Shown: piece by piece, positions 6,305 to 14,263 of the stretch
Layout of the letters: each line of letters starts with the position of its first letter
Position numbering within the stretch: position 1 is the stretch's first letter
Assembly: GCA_964364885.1 (NCBI GenBank)
Contig: CAYIOA010000003.1
Coordinates: 1 to 39,318 of the forward strand
Length of the DNA: 39,318 bases
Source: UBA73 sp964364885
Lineage (GTDB): Archaea; Nanobdellota; Nanobdellia; Pacearchaeales; GW2011-AR1
Reading direction: 5' to 3'
Position numbers and translations under genes: made by a program
Notes under the pieces: generated by a model
Databases searched by the model: none
Seen by the model: the letters and a program-made list of their open reading frames with translations, nothing else
Told to the model about the DNA's origin: nothing

Positions 6305-7327
6305 CTAAGCTGTTTGTGTCTTTGCAAGCTCTGCATCAATAATCTGCTTGAATTGCTCATAGGGGAGAGCACCATCTAGCTTGATACCGTTAACAAAAAA
6401 ACCAGGTGTACCTTGGATTCCTGCTGCACTGCCTTCATTAAAGTCTTTTTGAATTTCTTCCTTGAATTTACCACTGTCTAAGCAACTGTCTATGTTATAT
6501 CCTATTTCCTTAGCCCATTTTTTCAGATCGTCATTTGTGTATTGAACTGTTGATTTGACTGGTCCTTTTACAGGGTCGCCACCGTCAAGCTCGTTCTGCT
6601 CTTTGAACATTTTATCATGCATCTTATAATAGGCGCTGTCTCCTCCTTTCTCCCTGACGCAGTTTGCCGCCTCTGCAGAAGGTATTGCCATTGGATGGAA
6701 GCTAAGAGGGAAATCTCTAAACACGAGTTTAACTTTGTTGGTTTCTATGTAATCTTTCTTAAGCATTGAGAATGTTTCTGTCCAGAATTTTCTACAGAAC
6801 GGACATTGATAATCAGAGAATTCAATAATTGTTATTGGCGCGTTTTTATCTCCTAAAACAGGATCATCATCAACACTAACATCAACTTTACCGCCTAATA
6901 ACTGCGGTTCGCCTTCTTCTGGGGATCCAACTCCCTGAACCAGAGGAACTATATTAGTGACTAGAAACTTTCCATCTAAAGTTGCATATAAAGGAATTTC
7001 CTGCCCTTGAAATTTGACATTTACTTTATACAAACTGTCTTCTCTTTCTGTTGAAAGCAACTCGACTTTTGCGCCTAGTGCTGGATTTGAATTGATAAAG
7101 TCCACAACGTTCTTTCCTGCTGTTTCGGCATTTACGACATTTCCCGTTAAACTTCCTGTAAAACTGAATATCAAAAACACAACAAGAACAATTCCTAGAA
7201 CAAATGTTGATATTATCCATGGATTTGAGCGCGTTTTTCCGAGATACTTCCCAAAGGGTATTTCAACAGCATCTGACTTAGAATCTTCTTTCGTTTCTTT
7301 TGACATTCCTTCTTCTTTTTTGTTCAT
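6305..7327 (-). CDS. Membrane-anchored DsbA-like thiol oxidoreductase
   Basis: 340 residues. A charged cytoplasmic tail (1-36) is followed by one membrane helix (~37-58, WIISTFVLGIVLVVFLIF). A ~90-residue extracytoplasmic domain (GKNVVDFINS... to IVPLVQG) comes next, then a DsbA/DSBA-like thioredoxin fold. The active site is C175-P-F-C178 (FSDYQCPFCRKFW), and the cis-proline loop is GIQGTPGFFVNG. C-P-F-C is typical of oxidising or isomerising thioredoxin folds. The middle domain resembles the SPPSV-type pre-domain seen in other DPANN DsbA-like proteins, but I cannot name it. A VKOR-like protein at 27690-28085 is the obvious quinone-linked reoxidant (inference). A TTTAAATA box lies ~28 nt upstream. 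Confidence 0.9.
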   Translation of the reverse strand: MNKKEEGMSKETKEDSKSDAVEIPFGKYLGKTRSNPWIISTFVLGIVLVVFLIFSFTGSLTGNVVNAETAGKNVVDFINSNPALGAKVELLSTEREDSLYKVNVKFQGQEIPLYATLDGKFLVTNIVPLVQGVGSPEEGEPQLLGGKVDVSVDDDPVLGDKNAPITIIEFSDYQCPFCRKFWTETFSMLKKDYIETNKVKLVFRDFPLSFHPMAIPSAEAANCVREKGGDSAYYKMHDKMFKEQNELDGGDPVKGPVKSTVQYTNDDLKKWAKEIGYNIDSCLDSGKFKEEIQKDFNEGSAAGIQGTPGFFVNGIKLDGALPYEQFKQIIDAELAKTQTA

Positions 7328-7449
7328 TGGGTTTTGAATAGTGGGCTATTTAAAAATGTTTGGATGAGTTCGATTTTGTTGAGAATCTCAATAGAGTTAA
7401 GTCTAAATTATGTGCAAATATTTAATAATCTTGCAACCTAATAAATTTT

Positions 7450-8760
7450 ATGCCATACAATATTGTAATAGGAAGGGATGCAACTGACAAAGAAAGATTT
7501 GGCGACAAGGGGCTGATTTATATTGGCAAGGGATATGTAAAAATGGGCAATTACACTTCATTGTCTAATAAAATATATATGGATATTGCAAGAACTCATG
7601 TTGTTCTTGTGGCGGGCAAACGTGGATCTGGGAAGAGCTATACACTTGGGGCAATAGCTGAAGAACTCTCAAATCTGCCATCAGAAACTGCGAAAAATAT
7701 TGCCTCAATTGTATTTGATACAATGGGAATATTCTGGACAATGAAATTCAAAAACGAGAAAGATAAAGAACTTCTTGATGAATGGGGCTTAAAATCAAAA
7801 AATCTTCCTGTGAAGGTTTTTGTTCCATTTGGGAAAGCAGAAGGATACAGGGAGAAAAAAATCCCGTTTGACGAGACTTTTGCGCTTTTACCCTCAGAAA
7901 TTGAGGCAGAAGACTGGATAACCTTGTTTAATCTGGAGATGACTTCTCTTCCGGGAGTCTTAATTGAGAGGATTGTCACAGAGCTTAAAGAGAAGAATAT
8001 TGTCTTCACAATAAAAGAGATCCAAAACGCGATAGAAAAAGACCATATATCATCAAAAGAAACAAAGGAAATTGTTTTGTCCTTGTTTTATGCTGCGGAC
8101 AGCTGGGGAATTTTCGCCAAAACAGAAGAGGGCACTGAAATCTCTGATTTGGTGAATCCTGGTGTGACAACTGTTCTTGACACCTCAATTTATAGCTCAA
8201 TAGGGGCATTTAATATTCGCGCTTTGGTAATAAGCTTAATCTCAAGAAAATTATTTAATAAAAGAATGGACGCGAGAAAAAAAGAGGAGCTGGATGCACT
8301 GCAACACGGTCAGGATTATTTATCTTACAAACAAGAGAGACAAGAGCCGCTTGTCTGGGTTTTTATTGATGAAGCTCATGAGTTTCTTCCAAGAGAGGGA
8401 AAAACTCCTGCGACAGATGCTTTAATTCAGCTTTTAAGAGAGGGCAGACAGCCGGGAATTTCCTTAGTTTTGGCAACACAACAACCTGGACAAATTCATA
8501 AAGATGTTATGACTCAATCAGATATTGTAATTTCTCATAGAGTTACTGCGAAGCCAGACATAGAGGCATTGAATGAGATTATGCAGACATATTTATTGCA
8601 GAATATCCGGCAGCAGATTGATGATCTGCCTCCTTTAAAGGGCTCTGCAATAATTTTAGATGACAACTCAGAAAGAATTTATCCTATTCGGGTTCGCCCT
8701 AGATTTACATGGCATGGCGGCGAAGCGCCAACTGCGATAAAGACAGACATTAAAATTTAG
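7450..8760 (+). CDS. herA: HerA-family DNA translocase ATPase
   Basis: 436 residues. A short beta-rich HAS-barrel-like N-terminus (PYNIVIGRDATDKERFGDKG) precedes a RecA-like motor: Walker A GKRGSGKSYTLG (56-67), Walker B VWVFIDEAHEF with D307-E308, sensor region LVLATQQPGQIHKDVMTQSD and a C-terminal arginine-rich segment. HerA is a hexameric DNA pump that works with NurA in end resection; nurA is not in this window. The protein is shorter than typical HerA (~500 aa) and could belong to a close HerA/DUF87 relative. The leaderless start is supported by ATATTTAATA about 30 nt upstream. Confidence 0.85.
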   Translation: MPYNIVIGRDATDKERFGDKGLIYIGKGYVKMGNYTSLSNKIYMDIARTHVVLVAGKRGSGKSYTLGAIAEELSNLPSETAKNIASIVFDTMGIFWTMKFKNEKDKELLDEWGLKSKNLPVKVFVPFGKAEGYREKKIPFDETFALLPSEIEAEDWITLFNLEMTSLPGVLIERIVTELKEKNIVFTIKEIQNAIEKDHISSKETKEIVLSLFYAADSWGIFAKTEEGTEISDLVNPGVTTVLDTSIYSSIGAFNIRALVISLISRKLFNKRMDARKKEELDALQHGQDYLSYKQERQEPLVWVFIDEAHEFLPREGKTPATDALIQLLREGRQPGISLVLATQQPGQIHKDVMTQSDIVISHRVTAKPDIEALNEIMQTYLLQNIRQQIDDLPPLKGSAIILDDNSERIYPIRVRPRFTWHGGEAPTAIKTDIKI

Positions 8761-8808
8761 AGCATATAGAACAATAAGATTTATAAAACGTCTTTAATAA
8801 AATTCAGG

Positions 8809-9294
8809 ATGATAACAGCAACATATGAAGAATTTGAAAAATTAGGATTTCAAAAAGCATGGAAACGCCCAGATGGCGCTCTTGGAGAATATCTTGGTCT
8901 TGTGAAGCAGGGAATATTAATTTTTGCAAAACAAATAGAAGAAAAGAGATATGTTATACATTCAGCTAGAGATGCAAAGAAAAATCAATATGATCTGAGT
9001 GAATTGAACGACCTGCCAAAACAAGTCCTTGCCAGCTTAGATGGGCTAATGAGCTTTCTGGAAAAACCAGACCAAATAAAAATGAGATGGATTGGAATAG
9101 AACCAAGAACAAGAGAGAGTCTTTACGAAATTGCAAAGGCGCCTCTAACTGAGAATATAGATTCCAGAGTAGATAAGATAATAAAAGACAGCGGGAGATA
9201 CAGCCCAAAAATAAAAGGAAGAATAGATATGGAAATAGATGCAGCACTCACATACCGCCAATTAGGAAAACCTGAAGAATACATAAAACAATAA
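8809..9294 (+). CDS. Hypothetical protein, 161 aa, soluble
   Basis: Not recognised. Begins MITATYEEFEKLGFQKAWKR and is alpha/beta in the first half (GILIFAKQIEEKRYVIHSAR) and charged-helical after ~80. No membrane segment, cysteine pair or nucleotide-binding motif is present. The gene is well supported: TTTATAAA at 8780-8787 lies 29 nt before the ATG and the frame is long with normal composition. It follows herA in the same direction after 48 nt but has its own promoter. Confidence 0.75.
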   Translation: MITATYEEFEKLGFQKAWKRPDGALGEYLGLVKQGILIFAKQIEEKRYVIHSARDAKKNQYDLSELNDLPKQVLASLDGLMSFLEKPDQIKMRWIGIEPRTRESLYEIAKAPLTENIDSRVDKIIKDSGRYSPKIKGRIDMEIDAALTYRQLGKPEEYIKQ

Positions 9295-9344
9295 TAATAA
9301 ATTAATTTATAAATATGTGTGAACTTTTGTTCCCACATACTAAT

Positions 9345-9815
9345 CTACTTAATCTTTTTAACCATCTTCAAAGAGGTTTTCTCAAATCCAAAGTTTTCAA
9401 GATTTTTAATCGAGTTAATATTATTTATCAATATCCCTGCAGAAATTTCTTTTACCTTCTTTTTCTTTAACCAAGTTATTCTTTCAGAGGTTAGTCTTTT
9501 TCCAATTCCTTGCTTTCTATAAGGCTTTGTTATATAGAGCATCGTTAATGCGCCCTCTTTCTTATCTTTTATTTCCGCATTTGCAAAACCTATAATTTTA
9601 TTATTTATTTCAGCCACCAACCAAAGATTTTTCTTTCCAGACTTCATTTCCTTATTGAAACCAGATAACCTTTTTTTACGGGCTTGATTCATTTCTTTTA
9701 TTATATCTGATTTGCTTCTACTTGGAAACTGAATTTTAATCTCATCTGTAACTCCTTCTAAATAGATTTTATCAATTTCATCCAAATCCTCAACATTAGC
9801 TTTTCTTATCAGCAT
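9345..9815 (-). CDS. GNAT-family N-acetyltransferase
   Basis: 156 residues. Beta-strand IIGFANAEIKDKKEGALTML leads to the acetyl-CoA pyrophosphate-binding loop KPYRKQGIGKRL (Q/R-x-x-G-x-G/A), then ISAGILINNINSIKNLENFG, the usual N-x-x-x-x-x-x-Y/F-x-x-x-G-F motif B. The substrate (protein N-terminus, amino acid or small molecule) cannot be deduced. ATG 9815 is preferred over an upstream in-frame TTG at 9821 because TTAATAAG lies 29 nt before it. Monocistronic, convergent with the 8809-9294 gene. Confidence 0.9.
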   Translation of the reverse strand: MLIRKANVEDLDEIDKIYLEGVTDEIKIQFPSRSKSDIIKEMNQARKKRLSGFNKEMKSGKKNLWLVAEINNKIIGFANAEIKDKKEGALTMLYITKPYRKQGIGKRLTSERITWLKKKKVKEISAGILINNINSIKNLENFGFEKTSLKMVKKIK

Positions 9816-9849
9816 ATACAAAACTAGAATTGTAAACTTATTAATCTAT

Positions 9850-10650
9850 CTATAAAAATAATATGCGGGAATTTTTGTTCTCAGATATTATTAGTATATC
9901 GGCGCGATATCTGAACCTGTAAGGACCTATATCGCCTGCTTTTTTAATTTTTAAAATTTTTACTTTCTTTCTGGATTTTTCTGCCTCTGTTATAATTAAC
10001 TCCTTGAGATTGTTAGCTTCTTTTTCTTCATAAAATCCATAGTAATGTATAATTCCTCCTTTCTTAACAATGGAAAAGGCTACATCCAAAAAAGAATCTC
10101 TTAAATTGGGGCGCGCCATTACAATTCTGTCAAATTTTTCTTTCAATGAGGGGACTTTTTTTCTGACATCTCCCTGTATTATTTCAACATTATGCAGTTT
10201 ATTTCTTTTTACATTCTCCTTCGCATATTTGTTACAATCTTTTCCCAGCTCGATAGAAACTACTTTTTTTGGCTTGGATAATTTGCCAATAATAACAGCG
10301 TAAGGCGCAACTCCGCCGAACATGACTAAAATATTTTCATCTTTTTTAACCATCTTTGCTATTTCTAATCTTTCTGATGCAAGCCTCGGAGAGAAATAGC
10401 AAGTGTCTGCATTTAGCCTGAACGTGCAGCAATTTTCTTTGTACAAAGCTTCTTTTGTTTTCTCCCCAAGAAGATATTTTGTTTTTTGTGTTCTCAATCT
10501 GCCTTTAAACTTTCCGTATTTTTCCAGAACAGTCCTGACGTTTTTATGCTCTTTCAGCAGTCTCCCGGCAAATCTCTTTTTTTCTTTTGATTTATCACCG
10601 CGCTTAAATTTTACAATCGCGATATTTCCTACTACGTCGTAATTAGCCAT
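9850..10650 (-). CDS. Trm5-like tRNA (guanine37-N1)-methyltransferase, lacking D1
   Basis: 266 residues. The D2 region has the Trm5 signature FRLNADTCYFSPRLASERL (78-96). A Rossmann methyltransferase follows, with the SAM loop FGGVAPYAV (111-119), VSIELGKDCN and IIQGDVR. Trm5 methylates N1 of G37 in tRNAs and in archaea also starts wyosine formation. Archaeal Trm5 usually has an extra ~60-residue D1 domain for recognising the tRNA elbow; this protein begins directly at D2 (MANYDVVGNIAIVKFKR). The post-IV motif, usually M-N/P-L-P, reads VMARPNL here. A TTTATATA box 29 nt before the ATG confirms the short start, so the missing domain is not an annotation artefact. Confidence 0.85.
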   Translation of the reverse strand: MANYDVVGNIAIVKFKRGDKSKEKKRFAGRLLKEHKNVRTVLEKYGKFKGRLRTQKTKYLLGEKTKEALYKENCCTFRLNADTCYFSPRLASERLEIAKMVKKDENILVMFGGVAPYAVIIGKLSKPKKVVSIELGKDCNKYAKENVKRNKLHNVEIIQGDVRKKVPSLKEKFDRIVMARPNLRDSFLDVAFSIVKKGGIIHYYGFYEEKEANNLKELIITEAEKSRKKVKILKIKKAGDIGPYRFRYRADILIISENKNSRILFL

Positions 10651-10717
10651 TTATGGAAAAATTAAACAAATTATATAAATGTTTATTAATCGCAGAAATG
10701 CAGATTAGAAGAAAGAT

Positions 10718-10747
10718 TTATAAGTAAAAAATCCTTTAGAAAAGGAT
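10718..10747 (+). promoter_or_regulatory. Promoter and 17-nt inverted repeat before the 85-aa membrane gene
   Basis: TATA-like TTTATAAG at 10718-10725, followed by ATCCTTT-AGA-AAAGGAT at 10731-10747, a perfect 7-bp inverted repeat with a 3-nt centre. It occupies the stretch between the TATA box and the predicted transcription start and could be an operator or a 5' hairpin. Confidence 0.35.
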
Positions 10748-10756
10748 AAAAAGAGT

Positions 10757-11014
10757 ATGGTGAATAAATTAATAGGTTATATTCTGTCTGTGGTTGGAAT
10801 AATCGGGCTAGCTGCGTATACAGTTCCTTTTGTAAGAAGTTATATTCCTCTTCCTCCTCAGATTGATGACACGATTCTGGTTATTATCTCCAGCGTATTG
10901 GTTATAGTTGGTCTTTTTTTAGCCTTAAAGGGCGGTTCGCCACGGAGGAAAAAGGGAGCTGAGGTTCCGATTTATTCTGGAAAAGATATTGTTGGATATA
11001 GAAGGATGAAATAA
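10757..11014 (+). CDS. Small two-helix membrane protein, 85 aa
   Basis: Not assigned to a family. It has two membrane helices (~5-25, IGYILSVVGIIGLAAYTVPF; ~42-60, ILVIISSVLVIVGLFLAL) joined by a short proline-rich loop (YIPLPPQIDD), and a basic cytoplasmic tail (GGSPRRKKGAE... GYRRMK). By the positive-inside rule both ends are probably cytoplasmic. Preceded by its own promoter and an inverted repeat. It is convergent with the membrane gene at 11045-11713; co-location with three more membrane proteins suggests, but does not prove, a joint role. Confidence 0.7.
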   Translation: MVNKLIGYILSVVGIIGLAAYTVPFVRSYIPLPPQIDDTILVIISSVLVIVGLFLALKGGSPRRKKGAEVPIYSGKDIVGYRRMK

Positions 11015-11044
11015 TTAGAAAGAAAAGGTATATTTCTGAGATAT

Positions 11045-11713
11045 CTAAAATTCTTTTTTGTGCGTTTCTGCTATTGTGCTGATTATCTTTCTGCTTCTTT
11101 CTGTTCTCTCTCTTTCTGCTTCTTCTTTTTGACGTATTATTTTCTTCTTTAATTTCATGCCTAACCGTTCAAAAACAAGAGCAAGAATTATGGCAATTAT
11201 AAAACTTAAAATAGCTATCCAGAAGTTATTAAGAATGAAGGATAATAATTCAACTGATTTTTTTATTATTCCGGAGAGACCAATAAGAGAGGCTGTTAAA
11301 AATCCGCCTAAGATTCCCAGATTTGTGCTTCCAAAGAAAGCAGTAAATGGATGAACAAGAAATATAAATAATGCTGTCCAGACAACTACCGCGAAAAGAA
11401 AAGACCAGGATAAAGAGTACTCTACTCCTAGAACAATTTTAAATATTGGGCTAAAAATCTTTACAATATCACTTATTTTGATTAATATCTTACCGCCTTT
11501 ATTTTTTGATAATATTTTCTCCCATTCCTGCTTAAGATATGCGGTTTTGTCCTGCTGCTCCTGAATTTCCTGTATTTTTTCATGGCCCTCTTGTATATCT
11601 TTGACAAGCGGAGCTTCTTTTATTCCTGGAGTCTCTTGCGCAAAAATATTTTCCTGGGCTATTATTGATAATAAAAACAGAAAGATAAGCAAGAATGTTC
11701 TTTTATTCATCAA
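11045..11713 (-). CDS. Exported coiled-coil/membrane protein, 222 aa
   Basis: Not recognised. A signal peptide (KRTFLLIFLFLLSIIAQ, cleavage likely near IFAQE) is followed by an extracytoplasmic coiled-coil stretch (~35-72: VKDIQEGHEKIQEIQEQQDK...). Three or four membrane helices cover ~90-190, one containing a glycine-rich FFGSTNLGILGGFLTASL segment. The tail (~195-222) is highly charged, RQKEEAERERTERSRK. The plan (signal peptide, outside domain, helices, charged cytoplasmic tail) matches the two neighbouring proteins at 11743-12459 and 12553-13353, though I cannot show homology to them. It lies 29 nt downstream of the 11743-12459 gene, likely in one operon. Confidence 0.7.
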   Translation of the reverse strand: MMNKRTFLLIFLFLLSIIAQENIFAQETPGIKEAPLVKDIQEGHEKIQEIQEQQDKTAYLKQEWEKILSKNKGGKILIKISDIVKIFSPIFKIVLGVEYSLSWSFLFAVVVWTALFIFLVHPFTAFFGSTNLGILGGFLTASLIGLSGIIKKSVELLSFILNNFWIAILSFIIAIILALVFERLGMKLKKKIIRQKEEAERERTERSRKIISTIAETHKKEF

Positions 11714-11742
11714 TTATGTAAGAAAAAGGAATTTTTAAACGT

Positions 11743-12459
11743 TTATTCTGCACCATAACTTGATTCTAGCTCTCTTCTTTGCAGCTGGTGAAGTACTTTT
11801 GCTCTTGATGCTACTCTTTCTCCTCTCTCTTCCAGATCATTTATATCTCCCTTAAATATCATCTTTCTAAGCCCGCCTAGAAATATAACTATCAGGGCTC
11901 CTGCAAGCATTGCTGCCAGATAAGGAATGTATTCAGGCCAGGGAACGCTTGTGTCTAATGTTCCAATTTTGTAAATGAAAATCGCGAAATAATAAATAAT
12001 ATAGAAAATCCAGGTTACTCTAGCTATTAAAATACTCTCTGTTATCCTGAGACTGAAATAGAGAAGAATTATTAATGGTATCACTGCCAGTATTGCTGCT
12101 CCCATTGCCCCATATTGGAGGACAATTGCTTCTACAAAATTTTCAGGCAGATAGATAAAAGATAGGAGTACTACAATTAGAGAAACTGCTCCTCCAAACA
12201 ATCTTCCCCAGCTCTTGCCTTTTTTACCGAATACTTCCATTACGATACTGTAAATAACTATCCAAAGAAGAATTCCTAATAACAATGTTGAGAGGGCTGT
12301 TGGGTTTAATTTGAGGGTGTCAAGAAAATCAACTATGCCTGAAGCAGCGGTTTTTCCCCAGCTCCTTGCAATTGTTTCTTGCGCGCTGATTAAGTTTAGC
12401 GAGGATAATAAAACTAGGGAAAATAAAAATGAGATTTTAATTAAACTCTTTTTTATCAT
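11743..12459 (-). CDS. Exported polytopic membrane protein, 238 aa (paralogue of 12553-13353)
   Basis: A signal peptide (LIKISFLFSLVLLSSLNLISA) is followed by a short outside segment and five to six membrane helices. Core motifs are YLPENFVEAIVLQYGAMGAA, then LIILLYFSLRITESI, then a loop TLDTSVPWPEYIPYL, and a cytoplasmic tail beginning GLRKMIFKGDINDLEERGER. The same order (L-x-Y-G-x-x-G, a P-containing helix ending in Y-F, a W-x-x-Y helix, then R-x-I/M-M/I-F-K and an acidic-basic coiled tail) is seen in the divergent neighbour. No known family was recognised. TTTATAAA at 12482-12489 lies 30 nt upstream. Confidence 0.75.
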   Translation of the reverse strand: MIKKSLIKISFLFSLVLLSSLNLISAQETIARSWGKTAASGIVDFLDTLKLNPTALSTLLLGILLWIVIYSIVMEVFGKKGKSWGRLFGGAVSLIVVLLSFIYLPENFVEAIVLQYGAMGAAILAVIPLIILLYFSLRITESILIARVTWIFYIIYYFAIFIYKIGTLDTSVPWPEYIPYLAAMLAGALIVIFLGGLRKMIFKGDINDLEERGERVASRAKVLHQLQRRELESSYGAE

Positions 12460-12552
12460 GCTTCTTATAATTACAAGATAGTTTATAAATATTTTGCTTA
12501 TTTTCTCCTCTGTCGCAGTAAAGCTTAAATACTAATTTTGTATATATATCGC

Positions 12553-13353
12553 ATGAAGTTATTAAAAGAGATTAAGATATTTATATTATTTATTTTTTTG
12601 ATGGGCAATATAACTCTGGTTTCTGCGGCATTTAGAGATGATTTTAATAGTGCTGTTGGCGGGGCAGGAGAAGGAATAAAATATTTATTCGGGGATGTCA
12701 GCGGAATTAGCGGAGCTGCTCCAGGAGAAGTTTTATTCGTTAAACTTCTTGTTTTTATTTTGTTGTTGTCTATTATTCATACGGCTTTGGAGAGAATACC
12801 TCAAATTGGAGACAGAAGAGGGGTTATTCTTGTCATTTCTATTGTAGTCTCCATACTTGCAGTAAGGTTTATCACTACCGAGAGTCTTATTAATTTTATT
12901 TGGCTGCCTTATGGAGTTCTTGGTGTTGTACTATCTACACTTTTGCCATTTATAATCGGGTTTTATTTCATAGAAGGATTTGACAGCACAATTATCCGCA
13001 AGCTCGGATGGACTACATATCTTGTTATATTCTTGGGATTAGCTTATATGAGATGGGATAGTTTAAAAACAGGGGCAGAATGGTATCAGAATCTTGGATT
13101 AATGTATGTTGCTATCGCAGTTATTTCTGGTCTTTTGATAATTTTTGATAGAGATATTAGGGCTATAATGTTTAAGAGGTCTTTAATGGACGCAACAGAC
13201 AGAAATGCAAGAGTTCAGGCAGCAAATATTTCTGCTGATATAGAGGATCTTCAGCATACTCTTGCCAGAACTAGTGACCCTACTGCTAGACAAAGTGTAC
13301 AGAATCAGATTAGGTCAAAGGAAAGAGCGCTGAGAGGATTATTAAAACCGTAG
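12553..13353 (+). CDS. Exported polytopic membrane protein, 266 aa (paralogue of 11743-12459)
   Basis: Start ATG 12553 (MKLLKEIKIFILFIFLMGNI), not the in-frame TTG at 12538, because TTAAATAC lies 28 nt before it. A signal peptide precedes a ~45-residue outside segment rich in glycine (SAVGGAGEGIKYLFGDVSG). Membrane helices follow, with IWLPYGVLGVVLSTLLPFII, FYFIEGFDSTIIRKLGWTTY and DRDIRAIMFKRSLMDATDRN. The cytoplasmic coiled tail ends LRGLLKP. The tail is rich in R, Q and D and may bind a partner. Divergently paired with its paralogue across a 93-bp promoter region. Function unknown. Confidence 0.75.
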   Translation: MKLLKEIKIFILFIFLMGNITLVSAAFRDDFNSAVGGAGEGIKYLFGDVSGISGAAPGEVLFVKLLVFILLLSIIHTALERIPQIGDRRGVILVISIVVSILAVRFITTESLINFIWLPYGVLGVVLSTLLPFIIGFYFIEGFDSTIIRKLGWTTYLVIFLGLAYMRWDSLKTGAEWYQNLGLMYVAIAVISGLLIIFDRDIRAIMFKRSLMDATDRNARVQAANISADIEDLQHTLARTSDPTARQSVQNQIRSKERALRGLLKP

Positions 13354-13405
13354 TTTTAGCTTAATTTAATCTTTTTTGGTCCGCCAATGTACCAATCACC
13401 TAATT

Positions 13406-13849
13406 TTATTTTCTTACTTTCTTCTGCTTCTCTAGAAAATTTGTTGTTTCCTTGATAAAAAGCTCAAAATCGTTCAAGCCAGATACTATATTCTCGTATG
13501 CTATTTCGTTATTTATTTCTCCATATCTATGAACTAACAAATTTCTAAAACCTCTCATTTCCTGTAATTTTTTAGAGAGCGTATGAGAAACTACTCTTTC
13601 TTTTTCTGCCAGAACAAAGATATCCTCTTCTTCGTTTGGAGTTTCTTTACCTATATCAGAAATAATAATTGAGCAAATGTCAAGGCATAGCTGAATAGCA
13701 AATTCAACTTCCTTGTACAATTTATTTCTCGCCCCACGGTCCTTCAGCTCTATAAAATCACTCGGAAGAAATTCTTTTATATAGACTAATGAATTTTTTA
13801 AATCTCTTATTTTCGCACTGATTAGGTTTGCTCTTAATTCTTTTTTCAT
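13406..13849 (-). CDS. hepT: HepT-type HEPN ribonuclease toxin
   Basis: 147 residues, all helical, with the HEPN catalytic motif R102-N-L-L-V-H107-R-Y109 (R-x4-H-x-Y) in the last third. HepT proteins are metal-independent ribonucleases; in characterised pairs the MNT partner blocks them by adding AMP to the motif tyrosine, which is conserved here. The gene overlaps the upstream nucleotidyltransferase by 4 nt (ATGA), the standard layout of HepT/MntA pairs. Toxicity and target are inferred from family only. Confidence 0.88.
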   Translation of the reverse strand: MKKELRANLISAKIRDLKNSLVYIKEFLPSDFIELKDRGARNKLYKEVEFAIQLCLDICSIIISDIGKETPNEEEDIFVLAEKERVVSHTLSKKLQEMRGFRNLLVHRYGEINNEIAYENIVSGLNDFELFIKETTNFLEKQKKVRK

Positions 13850-14229
13850 TTCATTCTCTCTACTCCGATATAGTCATAATAATATTTCTTGAAATCCTCA
13901 AACTCTTCTATTGTTTGATAAGCGACATCATAAACAAAACTCCTGTCTTTTGTGTAAATAATTTTTCCTTTCAAAACTTCTTTTCTCACATAGAGCGGCA
14001 AGTCCTGAAAAATCTTAACGTCGAATTTATCGGACAGCGAGCTATTCAGCTTGATTAAAAATTTAAATCTTTCTTTTTTATCGCCTTCGAAATAAACGGC
14101 AAAATCATAGTCGGACATTTTATTTGCCTTTCCAGTTGTCTGAGAGCCAAACAAAATTACAAACTTCACTTTATGAAAGCCCTTTAGCGCTTTCAGTTTT
14201 TTCATAAATAATCTTATTTCTTTTCTCAT
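13846..14229 (-). CDS. mntA: MntA-type nucleotidyltransferase antitoxin
   Basis: 127 residues. VKFVILFGSQTTGKANKMSD is followed by YDFAVYF: G28-S29, ten residues, then D40-x-D42, the complete MNT nucleotide and metal site. The C-terminal helical region (DVAYQTIEEFEDFKKYYYD) is where MntA proteins contact HepT. It is first in the operon and overlaps hepT by 4 nt, with TATA-like TTTATATT just upstream. The fully retained active site suggests the pair works by tyrosine AMPylation rather than simple binding (inference from characterised homologues). Confidence 0.88.
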   Translation of the reverse strand: MRKEIRLFMKKLKALKGFHKVKFVILFGSQTTGKANKMSDYDFAVYFEGDKKERFKFLIKLNSSLSDKFDVKIFQDLPLYVRKEVLKGKIIYTKDRSFVYDVAYQTIEEFEDFKKYYYDYIGVERMK

Positions 14230-14263
14230 AAGATAAACAAGAAATATAAATTTAAATAGCTAT

